A stretch of DNA of 64,000 nt from Nostoc linckia FACHB-104. GTDB taxonomy: Bacteria > Cyanobacteriota > Cyanobacteriia > Cyanobacteriales > Nostocaceae. Numbering within the stretch: the stretch's first letter is position 1; each line of letters begins with the position of its first letter. The translations under genes and the position numbers were made by a program. The stretch covers positions 124,001-188,000 of the forward strand of contig NZ_JACJQJ010000002.1 in the NCBI RefSeq assembly GCF_014696615.1. Direction: 5' to 3'. Below, one piece after another: positions 9,038-19,016 of this stretch. The notes beneath the pieces were generated by a model, which was given only the letters and a program-made list of their open reading frames with translations, did no database searches and was not told where the DNA came from.

Positions 9038-10441
9038 ATGAATCTCTCTGGCTCATTCACCAAACTACGTCCCCAAAGTTTGTTAAGTCAGTTATCTAAA
9101 AGTTCTGACAGCACTTGTTTACGAGCATTTAGCAACTCTGTCACTTGGTCGATTTACCTGGATCAGGGGAAAATAACTTATGCTACCCACTCAGTTGAAC
9201 CCTTTGATCGGCTAGAACGCCATTTACGTCGTCTCAGCCATCAAATTCCCTTACTTACTAGTGAAACTCGTGTTCAATTACGTCTGATGTTTGAGGCTGA
9301 CTCAGCAACTCAACTGATGCAACACCAGAGTAATTCAGATAACGAACCACCGGATTATCAAGCGATTGTTTGGCTTGTCAATCAAGGACATTTGCACTCC
9401 ACACAAGCAGCAGTACTGATTCAAGAATTAGTCAAAGAAGTGATTGAATCTCTGCTATTAATTAAAGCGGGAAATTATGAATTAAGCGATTTACCGACTA
9501 ATGTACCGAAAATTTGCAGGCTTGACGTAGAAAAAATTATCGAACGTTGCCAAACAAGATTAGAGCGTTGGCAATCTTTTGCTCCTCATATTTCTTCTCC
9601 CTATCAACGTCCTTACCTGTTTATTAACAAATCAATCCAAAATCAAATATTTGTAGATCTACAACCAAATTTAACCTATTGGATGAAGGGTTTTAGCCTA
9701 CGTCATCTTGCCGTGATTATGAACCAAGATGAAATACAGCTAGCTCAACACTTATATCATTACATTGTGAATGGTGGAATTATATTGCATGAAGCTGACC
9801 CGCCATTTGATAAATTACCTAAGACATTTAGCTCCGGATTATCTTCTACCCAATATATAACAGAACCAGCCGAATCGGGTTTAGTTAATAAAGTTGTAGA
9901 AGTCAATAATATCTCTACCAAACCCTCCCCAGATATCCCTGTAGAGAATGTAGAGCCTCTTGAGGAATTATCATATATTTCTTCTCCTTCTCCAGACAAG
10001 TATCAGGAATTAACACTACCAAATAACATAGATTCGGCTCCGGAAAGAGTAACCACTGCTACTGCAACTGCTAAAAAGGTTTACAAAATTATTTCTGTAG
10101 ATGATAGTCCTACTATTCTGAAAGAAATTAGTCGGTTTTTAGAGGAGGAAAACTTTGCTGTAGTGACTATTGAAGACCCACTCAAAGCTGTGATGTCAAT
10201 TATTAGGCATAAACCAGACTTAATCTTACTAGATTTAAATATGGCAGGTATTGATGGCTATGAATTGTGCCGGATTATACGCAACAATTCTATGTTCAAA
10301 AATGTTCCTGTGATATTTGTTACAGGTAATAAAGGACTTGTAGATAAAGTCAAGGCAAATTTGGTAGGGGCTTCTGGTTATCTTACTAAACCTTTTACTC
10401 GTGCCGAATTACTTAAGCTTGTCTTTATGCATTTGGCTTGA
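9038..10441 (+). CDS. PatA-like response regulator (PATAN-type N-terminus plus receiver)
   Basis: The N-terminal ~250 residues resemble the PatA N-terminal module of cyanobacterial phototaxis and pattern regulators (LSGSFTKLRPQSLLSQLSKSS...). A low-complexity linker follows, then a C-terminal CheY-like receiver. The receiver has IISVDDSPT, phospho-acceptor Asp in LILLDLNMAG (residue 399 from this start) and the conserved Lys in YLTKPF. An in-frame TTG at 9002 would add 12 residues; ATG 9038 fits the family better. A CheY gene follows 45 bp later, an arrangement seen in Pix/Pil-type chemotaxis clusters, but CheW, MCP and CheA are absent here. A role in motility or light signalling is inferred. 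Confidence 0.82.
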   Translation: MNLSGSFTKLRPQSLLSQLSKSSDSTCLRAFSNSVTWSIYLDQGKITYATHSVEPFDRLERHLRRLSHQIPLLTSETRVQLRLMFEADSATQLMQHQSNSDNEPPDYQAIVWLVNQGHLHSTQAAVLIQELVKEVIESLLLIKAGNYELSDLPTNVPKICRLDVEKIIERCQTRLERWQSFAPHISSPYQRPYLFINKSIQNQIFVDLQPNLTYWMKGFSLRHLAVIMNQDEIQLAQHLYHYIVNGGIILHEADPPFDKLPKTFSSGLSSTQYITEPAESGLVNKVVEVNNISTKPSPDIPVENVEPLEELSYISSPSPDKYQELTLPNNIDSAPERVTTATATAKKVYKIISVDDSPTILKEISRFLEEENFAVVTIEDPLKAVMSIIRHKPDLILLDLNMAGIDGYELCRIIRNNSMFKNVPVIFVTGNKGLVDKVKANLVGASGYLTKPFTRAELLKLVFMHLA

Positions 10442-10486
10442 TTAAATAAAGATTACATTACTTTTGAATCGTTCGGAATTAATAAT

Positions 10487-10849
10487 ATGCCCACAGTTTT
10501 AGTTGTTGAAGATACTCCCTCTCAATTAGAATTAATTAATAGTTTTCTGGGAGATAGTGGCTACATCGTACTTAAGGCTTATGATGCTAAAGATGGGCTA
10601 AATCAAGCAGTCAATCACCAGCCTGATGTAATTATCACTGATGTAGTTATGCCAGGGCTTAGCGGTTTTGAATTCTGTCGTCAACTCAAAAAAAACCCCG
10701 CGACACAAAAACTACCAATTATTATTTGTAGTTCAAAAAATCAAGATATTGATAGAATTTGGGGAATGAAACAAGGAGCAGATGTTTATTTAACTAAGCC
10801 ATTCACCAAACAACAGTTAATACGTGCTATTGAATCTGTAGTGGGGTGA
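10487..10849 (+). CDS. CheY-like single-domain response regulator
   Basis: This 120-residue receiver domain has no output domain. Key residues are the acidic pair E8-D9 (VVEDTPS), phospho-acceptor D52 (IITDVVMPG), the Ser/Thr position in IICSSKNQ and the Lys in YLTKPF. It follows the PatA-like gene by 45 bp on the same strand, so the two are probably cotranscribed. Such pairs resemble PilG/PilH regulators of type IV pilus motility. The cognate kinase could be the hybrid kinase at 11972-15430, but this is a guess from proximity. Confidence 0.9.
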   Translation: MPTVLVVEDTPSQLELINSFLGDSGYIVLKAYDAKDGLNQAVNHQPDVIITDVVMPGLSGFEFCRQLKKNPATQKLPIIICSSKNQDIDRIWGMKQGADVYLTKPFTKQQLIRAIESVVG

Positions 10850-11068
10850 ACTCATTGCTACTAAAATACCAGCTTCTCGTTTGGCTGTATCGTACTCAAG
10901 CCAGAACAGTGGGTATGCAATTTTGGTAAAAAATATAATGTTCTATTTTATTAAGTTATATTACTCTATGGCGAAACAATAATATTATGATAAATTTTTA
11001 AATGAGCAGTAGAGCGATCGCATCTAATCGCATTTATTAAGACTCATATTCAATTTTTGAAATTCATG

Positions 11069-11095
11069 TAGGATGCGTTAGCGTAACGCATCCTA
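11069..11095. repeat. TAGGATGCGTTA palindromic hairpin
   Basis: A perfect 12-bp stem (TAGGATGCGTTA, loop GCG, complement) lies 26 bp downstream of the carotenoid protein gene. The same palindrome occurs at 24815-24841. It may act as a transcription end or RNA-stabilising hairpin, although no T-run follows. Confidence 0.7.
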
Positions 11096-11120
11096 AACCA
11101 GATGCAAAACTTCTTAATTT

Positions 11121-11612
11121 TTAAATTCCTGCACCAGCTTTTGCTTCCGCACCCATAGGTGCAACATAATCACGGAAAAGAGTCATCTGTTGCTCAAAAG
11201 CTAATCTTTTAATCTTATCTAACAAAGCTTGAGCTTCTGAAGGCAGCTGGTAATCTGAAGGGATAGGAATGATAGTAGCGTTATCCATACCTTGGGATAA
11301 GCGATACCAAAAGAGTAACTTTGTAGTTTCACCTAAAGAACCATATTGACGAGAAAGTTGAGTGTCAACTTTGTTAATTAAATCACGCTGAACTTGTAAT
11401 TGTTCTTCGTGAGATAATTCTTTAACTTGATTGAATAATCCTTCTGCAATGTCTGAAGAAGCAGTACTTGCACCGGGTGCTGCTGGTGTAATTGAGCCAC
11501 CCATCTCTTTATAGATAAACCAAAACAAAGCAAGCTGTTGATCTACATCTAATTTTTGCCAAGCTTGAACATGTTCTCTTATTGTTGGATCGTTGGTTTG
11601 GGTGTATGTCAT
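11121..11612 (-). CDS. Helical carotenoid protein (OCP N-terminal-domain homologue)
   Basis: The 163-residue protein matches the all-helical N-terminal domain of the orange carotenoid protein and lacks the C-terminal NTF2-like regulatory domain. Family hallmarks seen are VQAWQKLDVDQQLALFWFIY near residues 15-34, a glycine/alanine linker, and LLFWYRLSQGMD near 103-114, the region carrying carotenoid-contacting aromatics. Members bind a keto-carotenoid and act as singlet-oxygen quenchers or, in some cases, as phycobilisome quenchers. It is monocistronic, with 359 bp upstream. The neighbouring two-component genes make a light or stress response plausible but do not show it. Confidence 0.88.
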   Translation of the reverse strand: MTYTQTNDPTIREHVQAWQKLDVDQQLALFWFIYKEMGGSITPAAPGASTASSDIAEGLFNQVKELSHEEQLQVQRDLINKVDTQLSRQYGSLGETTKLLFWYRLSQGMDNATIIPIPSDYQLPSEAQALLDKIKRLAFEQQMTLFRDYVAPMGAEAKAGAGI

Positions 11613-11971
11613 TACAAACTCCGCTGAAATCTTCGATTACTTAGGTAACCGTAACAAAGTTATTTCTGTGGTTTAACCCTACTGAAGATAGAAGTATATA
11701 AATTTCCAAAAATAATCTTTAAAATCTCCTAAACAGACGGATTTTAGGGTTTTATAGCCAACAAAGTCTAGTTTATAAAATAATTTTTTGCTATCTAAAG
11801 TAGCAGACGAAAATAGAAACTTAACCTGACTGAAGACAGATGTAATGCTAATTCTCCATAATCAGGCCACCTATGGAAAGCAAGGAATAAGAGACAGAGA
11901 ACAAGGGGATAATTGACTTTTGTCTACCGCGGCGCGGTACTAGCCACGATGATAATTTTACGCTCCCTAAA
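11613..11971. other. Intergenic region, no gene seen
   Basis: This AT-rich region lies between the start of the carotenoid protein gene and the 3' end of the hybrid kinase gene. It presumably holds the carotenoid gene promoter. A short GC-rich palindrome, CCGCGGCGCGG, lies near 11927-11937. Confidence 0.4.
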
Positions 11972-14900
11972 TCAAGACTGCTGTTTACTAATTAAAAAAG
12001 CTTGAATTTTATTAACAAAATTTTCTAAGTCTTCTATATATTGAGATGTATCTGCCAGTTCTTGATTGTGGGCTAATTTTTCTAAATTTTCTATAGTTTG
12101 CTGGATAGCTGTAGCTCCGATATAGGAACTAGAGACTTTTAGCTGAGAGATTGTGTGTGCCATTTGCGGAAAATCTCGAGATGCGATCGCAGCTTTGGTT
12201 TCCTCTAAATGAGACAGACAATCTTTAACATATATTTGCAATAAATAAAATTCAAATTCTGTATTATTGCCTGATATTTGGTTTAATACTTCCCAATCAA
12301 TCGGCAGTTCCGATAAATTTTCATTTGTGGTAGTAACTGTTGCCGCAGCCGCAATTGTTTTGGCTGGCGTAAGTATCATGTGGCTCCAATGCTCCAGCAA
12401 TACTGCCAATTTATCTTTAACTACAGGCTTACTTAAATAATCATCCATCCCTGCGTTTAAGCAGAGTTGTTTGTCTTCTGCCATCGCATTAGCTGTCATA
12501 GCAATTACTATAGGTTGGGAATGACTAGCAAAGTAATTTTCTGGTAGCCGCCGAATTTCTCTGGTAGTTTCCAAGCCATCAAGAATTGGCATTTGGCAGT
12601 CCATGAGAATTAAGTCATAAGGAACTTTTTCTATCAGTTGTAAAACTTCTTCGCCATTGGCAGCAACATCAGCTTCATAGCCTAAACTCTGAAGCTGCTT
12701 GAGAGCAACTTTTTGATTTACCCGATTATCTTCTGCTAGCAATACTCTTAACTTAGATTTAGTAGAGCTAGCAATTTTCTTTATTGGTAATGGGCATGAA
12801 CGTTGTTCAATAGTTAATGGGCTGTCCAAGACATTTAAAATTGTATCGAGCAGTCGGGAGGACTTGACTGGTTTAATTAAATAACTAGCAAATCCGCTTC
12901 TACGAGATTTTTCTAATTCACTCTTTTGATTGGTAGAAGTGAGCAGAATTAACGGTATATTAGCAAGAATATGATTTGACTTAATTTGTTTTGCCAGAGT
13001 CATGCCATCTATTTGAGGCATTTGCATATCTATTAAGATGACATGATAAGGGATTCTCAGTAGGGCTGCTTCCTCTAGCATTTGTAGCGCAGTTGCTGCA
13101 GAAGCCGCACCATCTACTTGCATACCCCAACTACTGGCTTGATGGTGAATAATTTTGCGATTAGTAGCGTTGTCATCTACTACTAACAAGCGATGATTTT
13201 TCAGCGATTCACGTTCTTTACCTGGTACAGTTAGCTGAGTTTGTTTGGTAAAAGGAACCTCAAACCAAAATTTCGATCCTTTCCCGAGATTGCTTTGTAT
13301 GCCAATTTCTCCGCCCATTAAATTTACTATTTGTTTGCAAATAGCTAATCCCAAACCAGTACCACCATATTGCCGAGTATTGGAAGCATCAACTTGGGTA
13401 AATGGTGTAAAGAGTTTGCGCTGTTCTTGTGGAGTAATACCTAGTCCAGTATCGATAATCGCAAAATAGATGGTAGCTTGAGTAGAGGTTTCTGATTTGA
13501 GTTCTGCTTGTACAACTACTTCCCCTGAAGCGGTGAACTTAATCGCATTACCAATCAAATTCATTAAAACTTGCCGCAGACGACTAGCGTCACCTTGTAG
13601 AAAATTAGGCACATTGCGATGGATCAATGCCGCAATTTCTAATCCCTTATGATGAGCGAGGGGCGCTAACAAGTCCAAAACTTCTTCTACACAAGTAGAT
13701 AAATCAAAATCGAGATTTTCTAGCAGCATCTCTCCTGCTTCAAGTTTCGATAAATCCAAAATCTCGTTGATCAAAGATAACAGTGCATCTCCACTCACAC
13801 GAATTGTTTCTACAAAATCACGCTGTTCTTCATTTAAGGGAGTTTCTAACAGTAACCCAGTCATACCCAACACAGCGTTCATAGGGGTACGAATTTCATG
13901 GCTCATGTTTGCCAAAAACATACTTTTAGCCTGAGAAGCCATTTCTGCTTGTTGACGGGCAATTTCTAGTTCTTGGCGCTGAAATGTTTCTGCTTCTAGT
14001 AATTGAGCTTGGGCTAATGCTACACCGATTTGGTCAGCGAGTGACTGTAAGAGCTCAGTTTCCCAACTAGTCCACTGCCGGGGATAGTAACATTGATGGG
14101 TAATTAACAGTCCCCAAAGTTCACTTTTAAGAATAATGGGAACAACCAAATTGGCTTTGACAGCAAATTGTTGCAGTAATTGAATATGACAAGGTAGGAT
14201 GTTAGCCTTTTCTATGTCACTAATGGCGCTAATCCTTCCCTGAGTATATTTCTCAATGTAGCCATCTGAAAAACATGGGTCATCAATATTTTGTCCCATG
14301 ACTACAGGTAAGCCAGGAAGTACGGCTTCTTGCACCACAGTTAAAGCGCCTTGTGGTTGTATTTGCAAGATTAATGCCCTGTCAGCTTTGAGCAGCTTTT
14401 GCACTTCTTTCACACTGTTTTGTAGAATCTCATTGATTTGCAGAGATTCACGAATTTTGAGAGTGAGTTCAGCAAAAAGATGCGATCGCTGACTTTGGCG
14501 TTTTAATGCTTCTTCTACCTGCTTGCGAGGGCTAATATCTTGATATAGCCAGAGATGGCCATAGTAATGCTCTTGGATAAAAATTGGTATGTAGTCACGG
14601 CTAAAAATTCGCCCATCTCGCAATTGTAGTTCTTCATTGGTCACTATTTGTTGATGGAGCAAAATTTCTGCCATCCGTGTAATGAAGCGTTCTGGTTCAC
14701 TAAACAGTTGTTGAGCATTTTGAGCAACTTCCAAGCAATCAACTCCAGTTAGGGCTGCTGGTGCTGCAAAGCCAAACAAGCGACAGAATTCTTGATTGAC
14801 TAAGACTATTTGCCCTGACTCATCTTCTAGTAAAACTCCAGCCTGTAGGTTTTGAATCAGGGTACTGAGGCGTGTTGTTGTTGCTTGCAATTGCTCATTA

Positions 14901-15430
14901 GCAAAACTTAATTTTTGTGTACTCTGTTCAACTTGCTGTTCTAACTGTTGATTCGCTAACAGAAGCGTTGTGTCTGTTTGCTGATACTTAGTAATGTCAC
15001 GAATCACTAAAACTATTCTTGTTTGGCTTGGTTCAGCCTGTAAGATATTTTCCACCCGGAAGGGAGATGCAGAAATTTCTAAAATTAACTCTTGGAAATC
15101 TTTGGCAAATTTATAATAGTCTCGATGCTTAGCTTGCGTTTTCAGAGCGATCGCGACGGGATGAGCCGCAGTTGTCAAATCTTGACCAGCTTGTTTTAAA
15201 GGTAATACATGGGATAGCTGCTTACCTAAAATGGAAATGTTTGGCTGAGCTACTAGGTGAGCAAAAGCTGCATTACTCCACTCAACTCTGCCTTGGCTAT
15301 CTGTCCAGACAATCGCTTCATCTACCGCCCCTAGGGCAATCTCCATTGTTCCTAAGGTGGCACGCAGCTGATTGATTTGGTTAGCTAAAGTCTCTTGATT
15401 CATATGTACGCAAATCCAATTGCCCATCAA
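11972..15430 (-). CDS. Hybrid sensor histidine kinase: PAS-PAS-GAF-HisKA-HATPase-REC-REC-HPt
   Basis: The 1152-residue multi-step phosphorelay kinase has no transmembrane segment, so it is probably cytoplasmic. Domains in order are PAS (about 25-150), a coiled linker, PAS (190-305), GAF (320-480), HisKA with H511 in [10 protein letters not shown], HATPase with N/G boxes ([24 protein letters not shown]), REC1 with D801 (LIDMQMP), REC2 with D944 (LMDCQMP) and a C-terminal HPt with H1092 (MAHTISQLK). The GAF has no obvious bilin-binding Cys-His motif, so a photoreceptor role is not supported. All phosphorelay residues are present. The start could also be the Met at residue 10, which is nearer the PAS domain. 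Confidence 0.92.
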   Translation of the reverse strand: MMGNWICVHMNQETLANQINQLRATLGTMEIALGAVDEAIVWTDSQGRVEWSNAAFAHLVAQPNISILGKQLSHVLPLKQAGQDLTTAAHPVAIALKTQAKHRDYYKFAKDFQELILEISASPFRVENILQAEPSQTRIVLVIRDITKYQQTDTTLLLANQQLEQQVEQSTQKLSFANEQLQATTTRLSTLIQNLQAGVLLEDESGQIVLVNQEFCRLFGFAAPAALTGVDCLEVAQNAQQLFSEPERFITRMAEILLHQQIVTNEELQLRDGRIFSRDYIPIFIQEHYYGHLWLYQDISPRKQVEEALKRQSQRSHLFAELTLKIRESLQINEILQNSVKEVQKLLKADRALILQIQPQGALTVVQEAVLPGLPVVMGQNIDDPCFSDGYIEKYTQGRISAISDIEKANILPCHIQLLQQFAVKANLVVPIILKSELWGLLITHQCYYPRQWTSWETELLQSLADQIGVALAQAQLLEAETFQRQELEIARQQAEMASQAKSMFLANMSHEIRTPMNAVLGMTGLLLETPLNEEQRDFVETIRVSGDALLSLINEILDLSKLEAGEMLLENLDFDLSTCVEEVLDLLAPLAHHKGLEIAALIHRNVPNFLQGDASRLRQVLMNLIGNAIKFTASGEVVVQAELKSETSTQATIYFAIIDTGLGITPQEQRKLFTPFTQVDASNTRQYGGTGLGLAICKQIVNLMGGEIGIQSNLGKGSKFWFEVPFTKQTQLTVPGKERESLKNHRLLVVDDNATNRKIIHHQASSWGMQVDGAASAATALQMLEEAALLRIPYHVILIDMQMPQIDGMTLAKQIKSNHILANIPLILLTSTNQKSELEKSRRSGFASYLIKPVKSSRLLDTILNVLDSPLTIEQRSCPLPIKKIASSTKSKLRVLLAEDNRVNQKVALKQLQSLGYEADVAANGEEVLQLIEKVPYDLILMDCQMPILDGLETTREIRRLPENYFASHSQPIVIAMTANAMAEDKQLCLNAGMDDYLSKPVVKDKLAVLLEHWSHMILTPAKTIAAAATVTTTNENLSELPIDWEVLNQISGNNTEFEFYLLQIYVKDCLSHLEETKAAIASRDFPQMAHTISQLKVSSSYIGATAIQQTIENLEKLAHNQELADTSQYIEDLENFVNKIQAFLISKQQS

Positions 15431-16172
15431 AATTGACTCAAACGCTCATTCAGCCAAGAGTGAGTGTAAACTTAATTGTGCCCAGGTAATTAACTACAAT
15501 CCCAACTTTTTCGGGCAATTACAGATGTTAGCTTGCTAAAAGACGGAGAGTAGCCAGACAATCCGACTAAGTTTGTGGCTTTACAGCCATAATTCAGATG
15601 CTAAGACTGAATTTATCTATTGTCTTGAGTGAAAACTTTGAGTTGTAGCTGATGGTTAACAATCACCAAAATACCTGTGTTACTACAACGAGAACACTCT
15701 CCGGGAACGACTTCTGTACGAGACCCTGCGCGAACGTCGAACGGTGTACGGAGGAAACCTCCCCTAAGATACTTGCAGTAACTTTTCTCCCCAGTGTTGT
15801 AAATTCTAGTACATTAAAACAAGTATAGTATCTAGTAATACTTACATCAAAGATTCTCATCTGTATATTCTTGAAGAGGCTGCAGTAGGGGTAAGTACTA
15901 TTTCCTGACTAGCCAAAAATTCTGGCGATCGCCTTTGCTGATATCATGCGATCGTCACAGGAGAATCTACCGCTATGATTGAGCCAAAGCATTAAGGGAC
16001 TTCCAATTCAAAAAATAATCAATCGCTTTGGCGAGCAGAGGAAGCAGAGGGAGCAGAGGAGGAAGAATACAATTATGGTCTTCTCTCCGAAAAATGGATA
16101 ATTTAATTTCTGGAAGTACCTAAATAGAAACATTCCTAAAAGCTGGCATTGGTGATTTTTTAAAGGTAAACA
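15431..16172. other. Intergenic region with GC-rich dispersed repeat
   Basis: No convincing gene. Around 15695-15770 is a GC-rich block (GGGAACGAC...GGAGGAAACCTCCCC) resembling Nostocales dispersed repeats and the insert at 4242-4409. Near 16035-16065 is a GCAGAGG-type short repeat. Confidence 0.45.
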
Positions 16173-16508
16173 ATGGTAACAGTAGTTGTCGTACTTAATA
16201 CTCTAATTTCGCTGATACTACTTTATGTAGCTTGGCGCGTGTGCCAGCTAAAGCGAGAGATAGGCATACTAGCAGATAGGTTCACCCATTATGAACGCTG
16301 TTGCCATGCTGTACTTTATACAGCTCCAGAAAAAATCTCTACTGCCCAGCAAAATATTTATAACTTGCGACAGGGAAATCAAAGGTTAGAGGAGCAAATC
16401 CAACAAGTGCGGCAAATTGTCGGGCTCTTATTTTTAGGAAGGCAAGTATGGCGGCGCTCCTTTCCCAGAATAGTCTCTACAAATGGGAAGAAGACAATAG
16501 CAAAATAA
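16173..16508 (+). CDS. Small membrane-anchored coiled-coil protein of unknown function
   Basis: The 111-residue protein has one N-terminal membrane helix (VTVVVVLNTLISLILLYVAW, residues 2-21). A mostly helical segment with heptad-like character follows (NLRQGNQRLEEQIQQVRQIV), then a basic C-terminus. I do not recognise a named family. It precedes the YtxH- and DUF948-type genes on the same strand. These also combine a short membrane helix with a helical tail, so the three may belong to one envelope-associated group. Confidence 0.6.
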   Translation: MVTVVVVLNTLISLILLYVAWRVCQLKREIGILADRFTHYERCCHAVLYTAPEKISTAQQNIYNLRQGNQRLEEQIQQVRQIVGLLFLGRQVWRRSFPRIVSTNGKKTIAK

Positions 16509-16753
16509 AGGACTATGAAGAAATAACTGTGTAAACAGATGCAGCAAAGGAAACAAAGGGGCAAGACTCTTAACGATCGCGTTTGCTTGTGAAAATTGGA
16601 TAATTTAATTTCTAGAATTCCTGATTTAAAGGTAAAGCAACATTTCTAGGATATATATACGTCACTGCAACTTTAAATAATAAAAATTGCTTGAGTCTTG
16701 CAATAGGAAAAAACCCACCTAAAATGGGTGTAAAGGAGAAAAACAATATCACA

Positions 16754-17134
16754 ATGTCTAACAAGCGTTCTGGAGTATTTTTTGGCGGTTTGATGCTAGG
16801 GGCAACTATCGGGGCCTTGACAGGTTTGCTCGTCGCTCCACGCACAGGGCGCGAAACGCGTAAACTTTTAAAAAAATCTGCCGATGCTTTACCAGAATTG
16901 GCAGAAGATTTATCAACCAGTGTGCAGATCCAAGCAGATCGTCTCTCAGCCAACGCACTACGCAATTGGGATGAAACTTTAGACCGACTGCGGGACGCGA
17001 TCGCTGCAGGTCTTGATGCTAGCCTCAGAGAAAGTCAACTCTTAAAGCGGCAAAACGTCGTAGAAACCCGCAGGGCTGATGCTGAAACTGAGGAAGACTC
17101 AGATTCTCTTGCCCAGCAACTAGAACGTTCATAG
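16754..17134 (+). CDS. YtxH domain-containing protein
   Basis: The 126-residue protein has a glycine-rich N-terminal membrane helix, FFGGLMLGATIGALTGLLVAP, followed by RTGRETRKLL. That is the YtxH/general-stress signature. The rest is charged, helical and probably cytoplasmic. I start it at ATG 16754, next to the conserved helix; an upstream ATG at 16724 is possible, and the AAAGGAG at 16732-16738 lies between them. Its stop is only 11 bp from the following DUF948 gene, indicating cotranscription. The function of the family is not established. Confidence 0.75.
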   Translation: MSNKRSGVFFGGLMLGATIGALTGLLVAPRTGRETRKLLKKSADALPELAEDLSTSVQIQADRLSANALRNWDETLDRLRDAIAAGLDASLRESQLLKRQNVVETRRADAETEEDSDSLAQQLERS

Positions 17135-17145
17135 ATAGAATTACC

Positions 17146-17685
17146 GTGATCGATCCCCTGTTTTGGCTGGGACTGTCCATACTCTTAGTCGCCGCTAGTC
17201 TGACTGCTGTTTTAGTGGCGGCTATACCGGCTTTGCAGGAATTAGCACGTGCGGCGCGCAGTGCAGAAAAGCTATTTGATACTCTTGCGCGAGAGTTACC
17301 ACCCACTCTCAATGCCATTCGTGCCACAGGCTTAGAAATTACTGATTTAACCGATGATGTGAGTGAAGGCGTTAAAAGCGCCGGTCAGGTGGTTAAACAA
17401 GTCGATCAAAGCTTAGAAACTGCTAGAAAACAGGCTCAAAATCTTCAAGTAGGCACACGCAGTATTTTCGTAGGTGTAAAAACTGCCTGGAGAACCTTCA
17501 CACGCCAAAAACCTCCGAAGCGATCGCTCGATCGTCTAACAACTCCTGAAAAAACATCCCTCCCTTCACGAGAACGAGAAGCAATCAAACCAGAAAACCG
17601 CCGCGCTAAATCAGAAGTTTACCGTAGTAATGACGGTTACAGCGAAGCTCCAGGCTGGGAAGCTAATTTTGAAGATGAGGAATAG
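17146..17685 (+). CDS. DUF948 family membrane protein
   Basis: It begins at a GTG codon (VIDPLFWLGLSILLVAASLTAVL), giving one N-terminal membrane helix at about residues 5-28. The amphipathic helical region 'AARSAEKLFDTLARELPPTLNAIRATGLEITDLTDDVSEGVKSAGQVVKQV' is typical of DUF948. The C-terminal third is charged and low-complexity. The GTG is 11 bp after the YtxH stop, so the two genes are probably one operon. Function is unknown. Confidence 0.78.
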   Translation: MIDPLFWLGLSILLVAASLTAVLVAAIPALQELARAARSAEKLFDTLARELPPTLNAIRATGLEITDLTDDVSEGVKSAGQVVKQVDQSLETARKQAQNLQVGTRSIFVGVKTAWRTFTRQKPPKRSLDRLTTPEKTSLPSREREAIKPENRRAKSEVYRSNDGYSEAPGWEANFEDEE

Positions 17686-17775
17686 TTAGGGGACTGGGGA
17701 CTAGGGATAAGGGAGCAGAGGAAGCAGAGGAAGCAGGGGAGAAATTTCCATGACTGATTACCAATGCCCAATGAC

Positions 17776-17816
17776 GGCAGTTGCTACAACGGGGGGAACC
17801 CCCGCAACGCACTGCC
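17776..17816. repeat. GC-rich nested palindrome
   Basis: An inner CGGGGG-GAA-CCCCCG hairpin is enclosed by GGCAGT/ACTGCC arms. It lies in the gap between the DUF948 and Psb32-like genes, among short tandem repeats of the GCAGAGGAA type (17715-17735). The GGGGGGAAC core is shared with the 4.2-kb repeat. Confidence 0.55.
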
Positions 17817-17977
17817 TCCCCAATGCCCAATGCCCTCCGCCAGGTTTTGCTGCGATGGTTATAGATCTAATCCCTAAGATTAGAGTAAAGTAAACAAGTG
17901 TAAAGAAGTATCACTTTTCCCGTACCTTTTAAAACAACTTGTTCACTTCTACCTTTCATATTTGTATAAAAACGTCC

Positions 17978-18787
17978 ATGCAGTCTTGTTTTTGGCGAAG
18001 ATTTCTATTATCTATTGCTGCATTTTTCTTGGCTGGGTCAATTTGGGTGATGCATTCTCCCCCAGCGCTTGCTTATGACAATCCGGATCTGCTGCCTAAG
18101 GAAACAACTCCAGTTGTAGACTTAGCCAAATCTCTCACTGATGTACAAGAAGAAAAGCTTGTTCAAGATTTAGAGAGTTTTGAAGCTGATACTGGTTGGA
18201 AACTGCGAGTATTGACTCAATATGACCGTACACCAGGCCGAGCAGTGATCAATTTTTGGGGTTTGGATGATAAAAGTATTCTGCTAGTTGCTGATGCTCG
18301 TGGTGGTAACATCCTCAGCTTTAGCGTTGGCGATGCAGTTTATGAGCTTTTACCCCGAACTTTTTGGATAGAACTACAAACACGCTTTGGCAATTTGTAT
18401 TTTGTCCGAGAACAAGGTGAAGACCAAGCTATTCTACAAGCCTTAAATTCCGTTAAGAGTTGTTTACTTCAAGGTGGCTGTAAAGTTGTTCCTGGACTAC
18501 CAAGGGAACAATGGATTCTCACTTTGATTACCTCAGTTATCGGTGGAGTAGTTTGTGGATTTGCAGCTCAACCCCAGCGTGAGGGACAAATTTTTTCTTG
18601 GCAATGGGCTTTAATTTTCTCGCCTTTGTGGGGAATATTGTTTATTGCCTTTGGGATTGGCCCTGTAGTAACACGAACTAGTGAGTGGTTACCGCTATTT
18701 CGTAATATTGCTGGATTTTTGATTGGCGCTTTGGTTGCCTATCTATCTCCAGTTTTCAATCGTTCTTCTTCCAATGCTGAATCTTAA
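17978..18787 (+). CDS. psb32: TPM-domain protein, Psb32/TLP18.3-like photosystem II repair factor
   Basis: The 269-residue protein has a signal-type N-terminus (RRFLLSIAAFFLAGSIWVMHSPPALA), then a TPM domain (YDNPDLLPKETTPVVDLAKSLTDVQEEKL... to about residue 165). Two or three C-terminal membrane helices follow. Cyanobacterial Psb32 and plant TLP18.3 are lumenal, thylakoid-anchored and help PSII recover from photodamage. I chose ATG 17978 over the upstream TTG because it directly precedes the signal sequence. The identification rests on domain order and the conserved N-terminal region, not on an alignment. Confidence 0.8.
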   Translation: MQSCFWRRFLLSIAAFFLAGSIWVMHSPPALAYDNPDLLPKETTPVVDLAKSLTDVQEEKLVQDLESFEADTGWKLRVLTQYDRTPGRAVINFWGLDDKSILLVADARGGNILSFSVGDAVYELLPRTFWIELQTRFGNLYFVREQGEDQAILQALNSVKSCLLQGGCKVVPGLPREQWILTLITSVIGGVVCGFAAQPQREGQIFSWQWALIFSPLWGILFIAFGIGPVVTRTSEWLPLFRNIAGFLIGALVAYLSPVFNRSSSNAES

Positions 18788-18820
18788 GAGGGATCACAAA
18801 AAATCCAAACAATAAAGTAT

Positions 18821-18931
18821 CCAATATTTCTTAGGTAGGGTGCGTTAACATCAAAGCGTTCATCGTCAAGCACTATCTTGATTTTTCGGCGGTGCGCGAT
18901 CGCTGCCACAACGCACACTACTAAATATTGG
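18821..18931. mobile_element. Inverted-repeat-bounded intergenic element (MITE-like)
   Basis: The ends are inverted: CCAATATTT at 18821-18829 against AAATATTGG at 18923-18931, and inside these GTAGGGTGCGTT (18835-18846) against AACGCACACTAC (18910-18921). The interior is about 60 bp, includes a GCGATCGC octamer and has no coding capacity. It separates the psb32-like and cbiC-like genes. Confidence 0.6.
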
Positions 18932-19016
18932 GTATTTGTTAAATGGCAGTACTTAATCACTCAGTACTAGGAAAGCTCTGAAGCTGATAAGCTGAAAGCT
19001 GAGATCTCAGAGCTAG

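Noticed and set aside
15663-15860. 65-residue minus-strand open frame
   Set aside because: It runs through a GC-rich dispersed repeat, has no family similarity and no plausible ribosome site.
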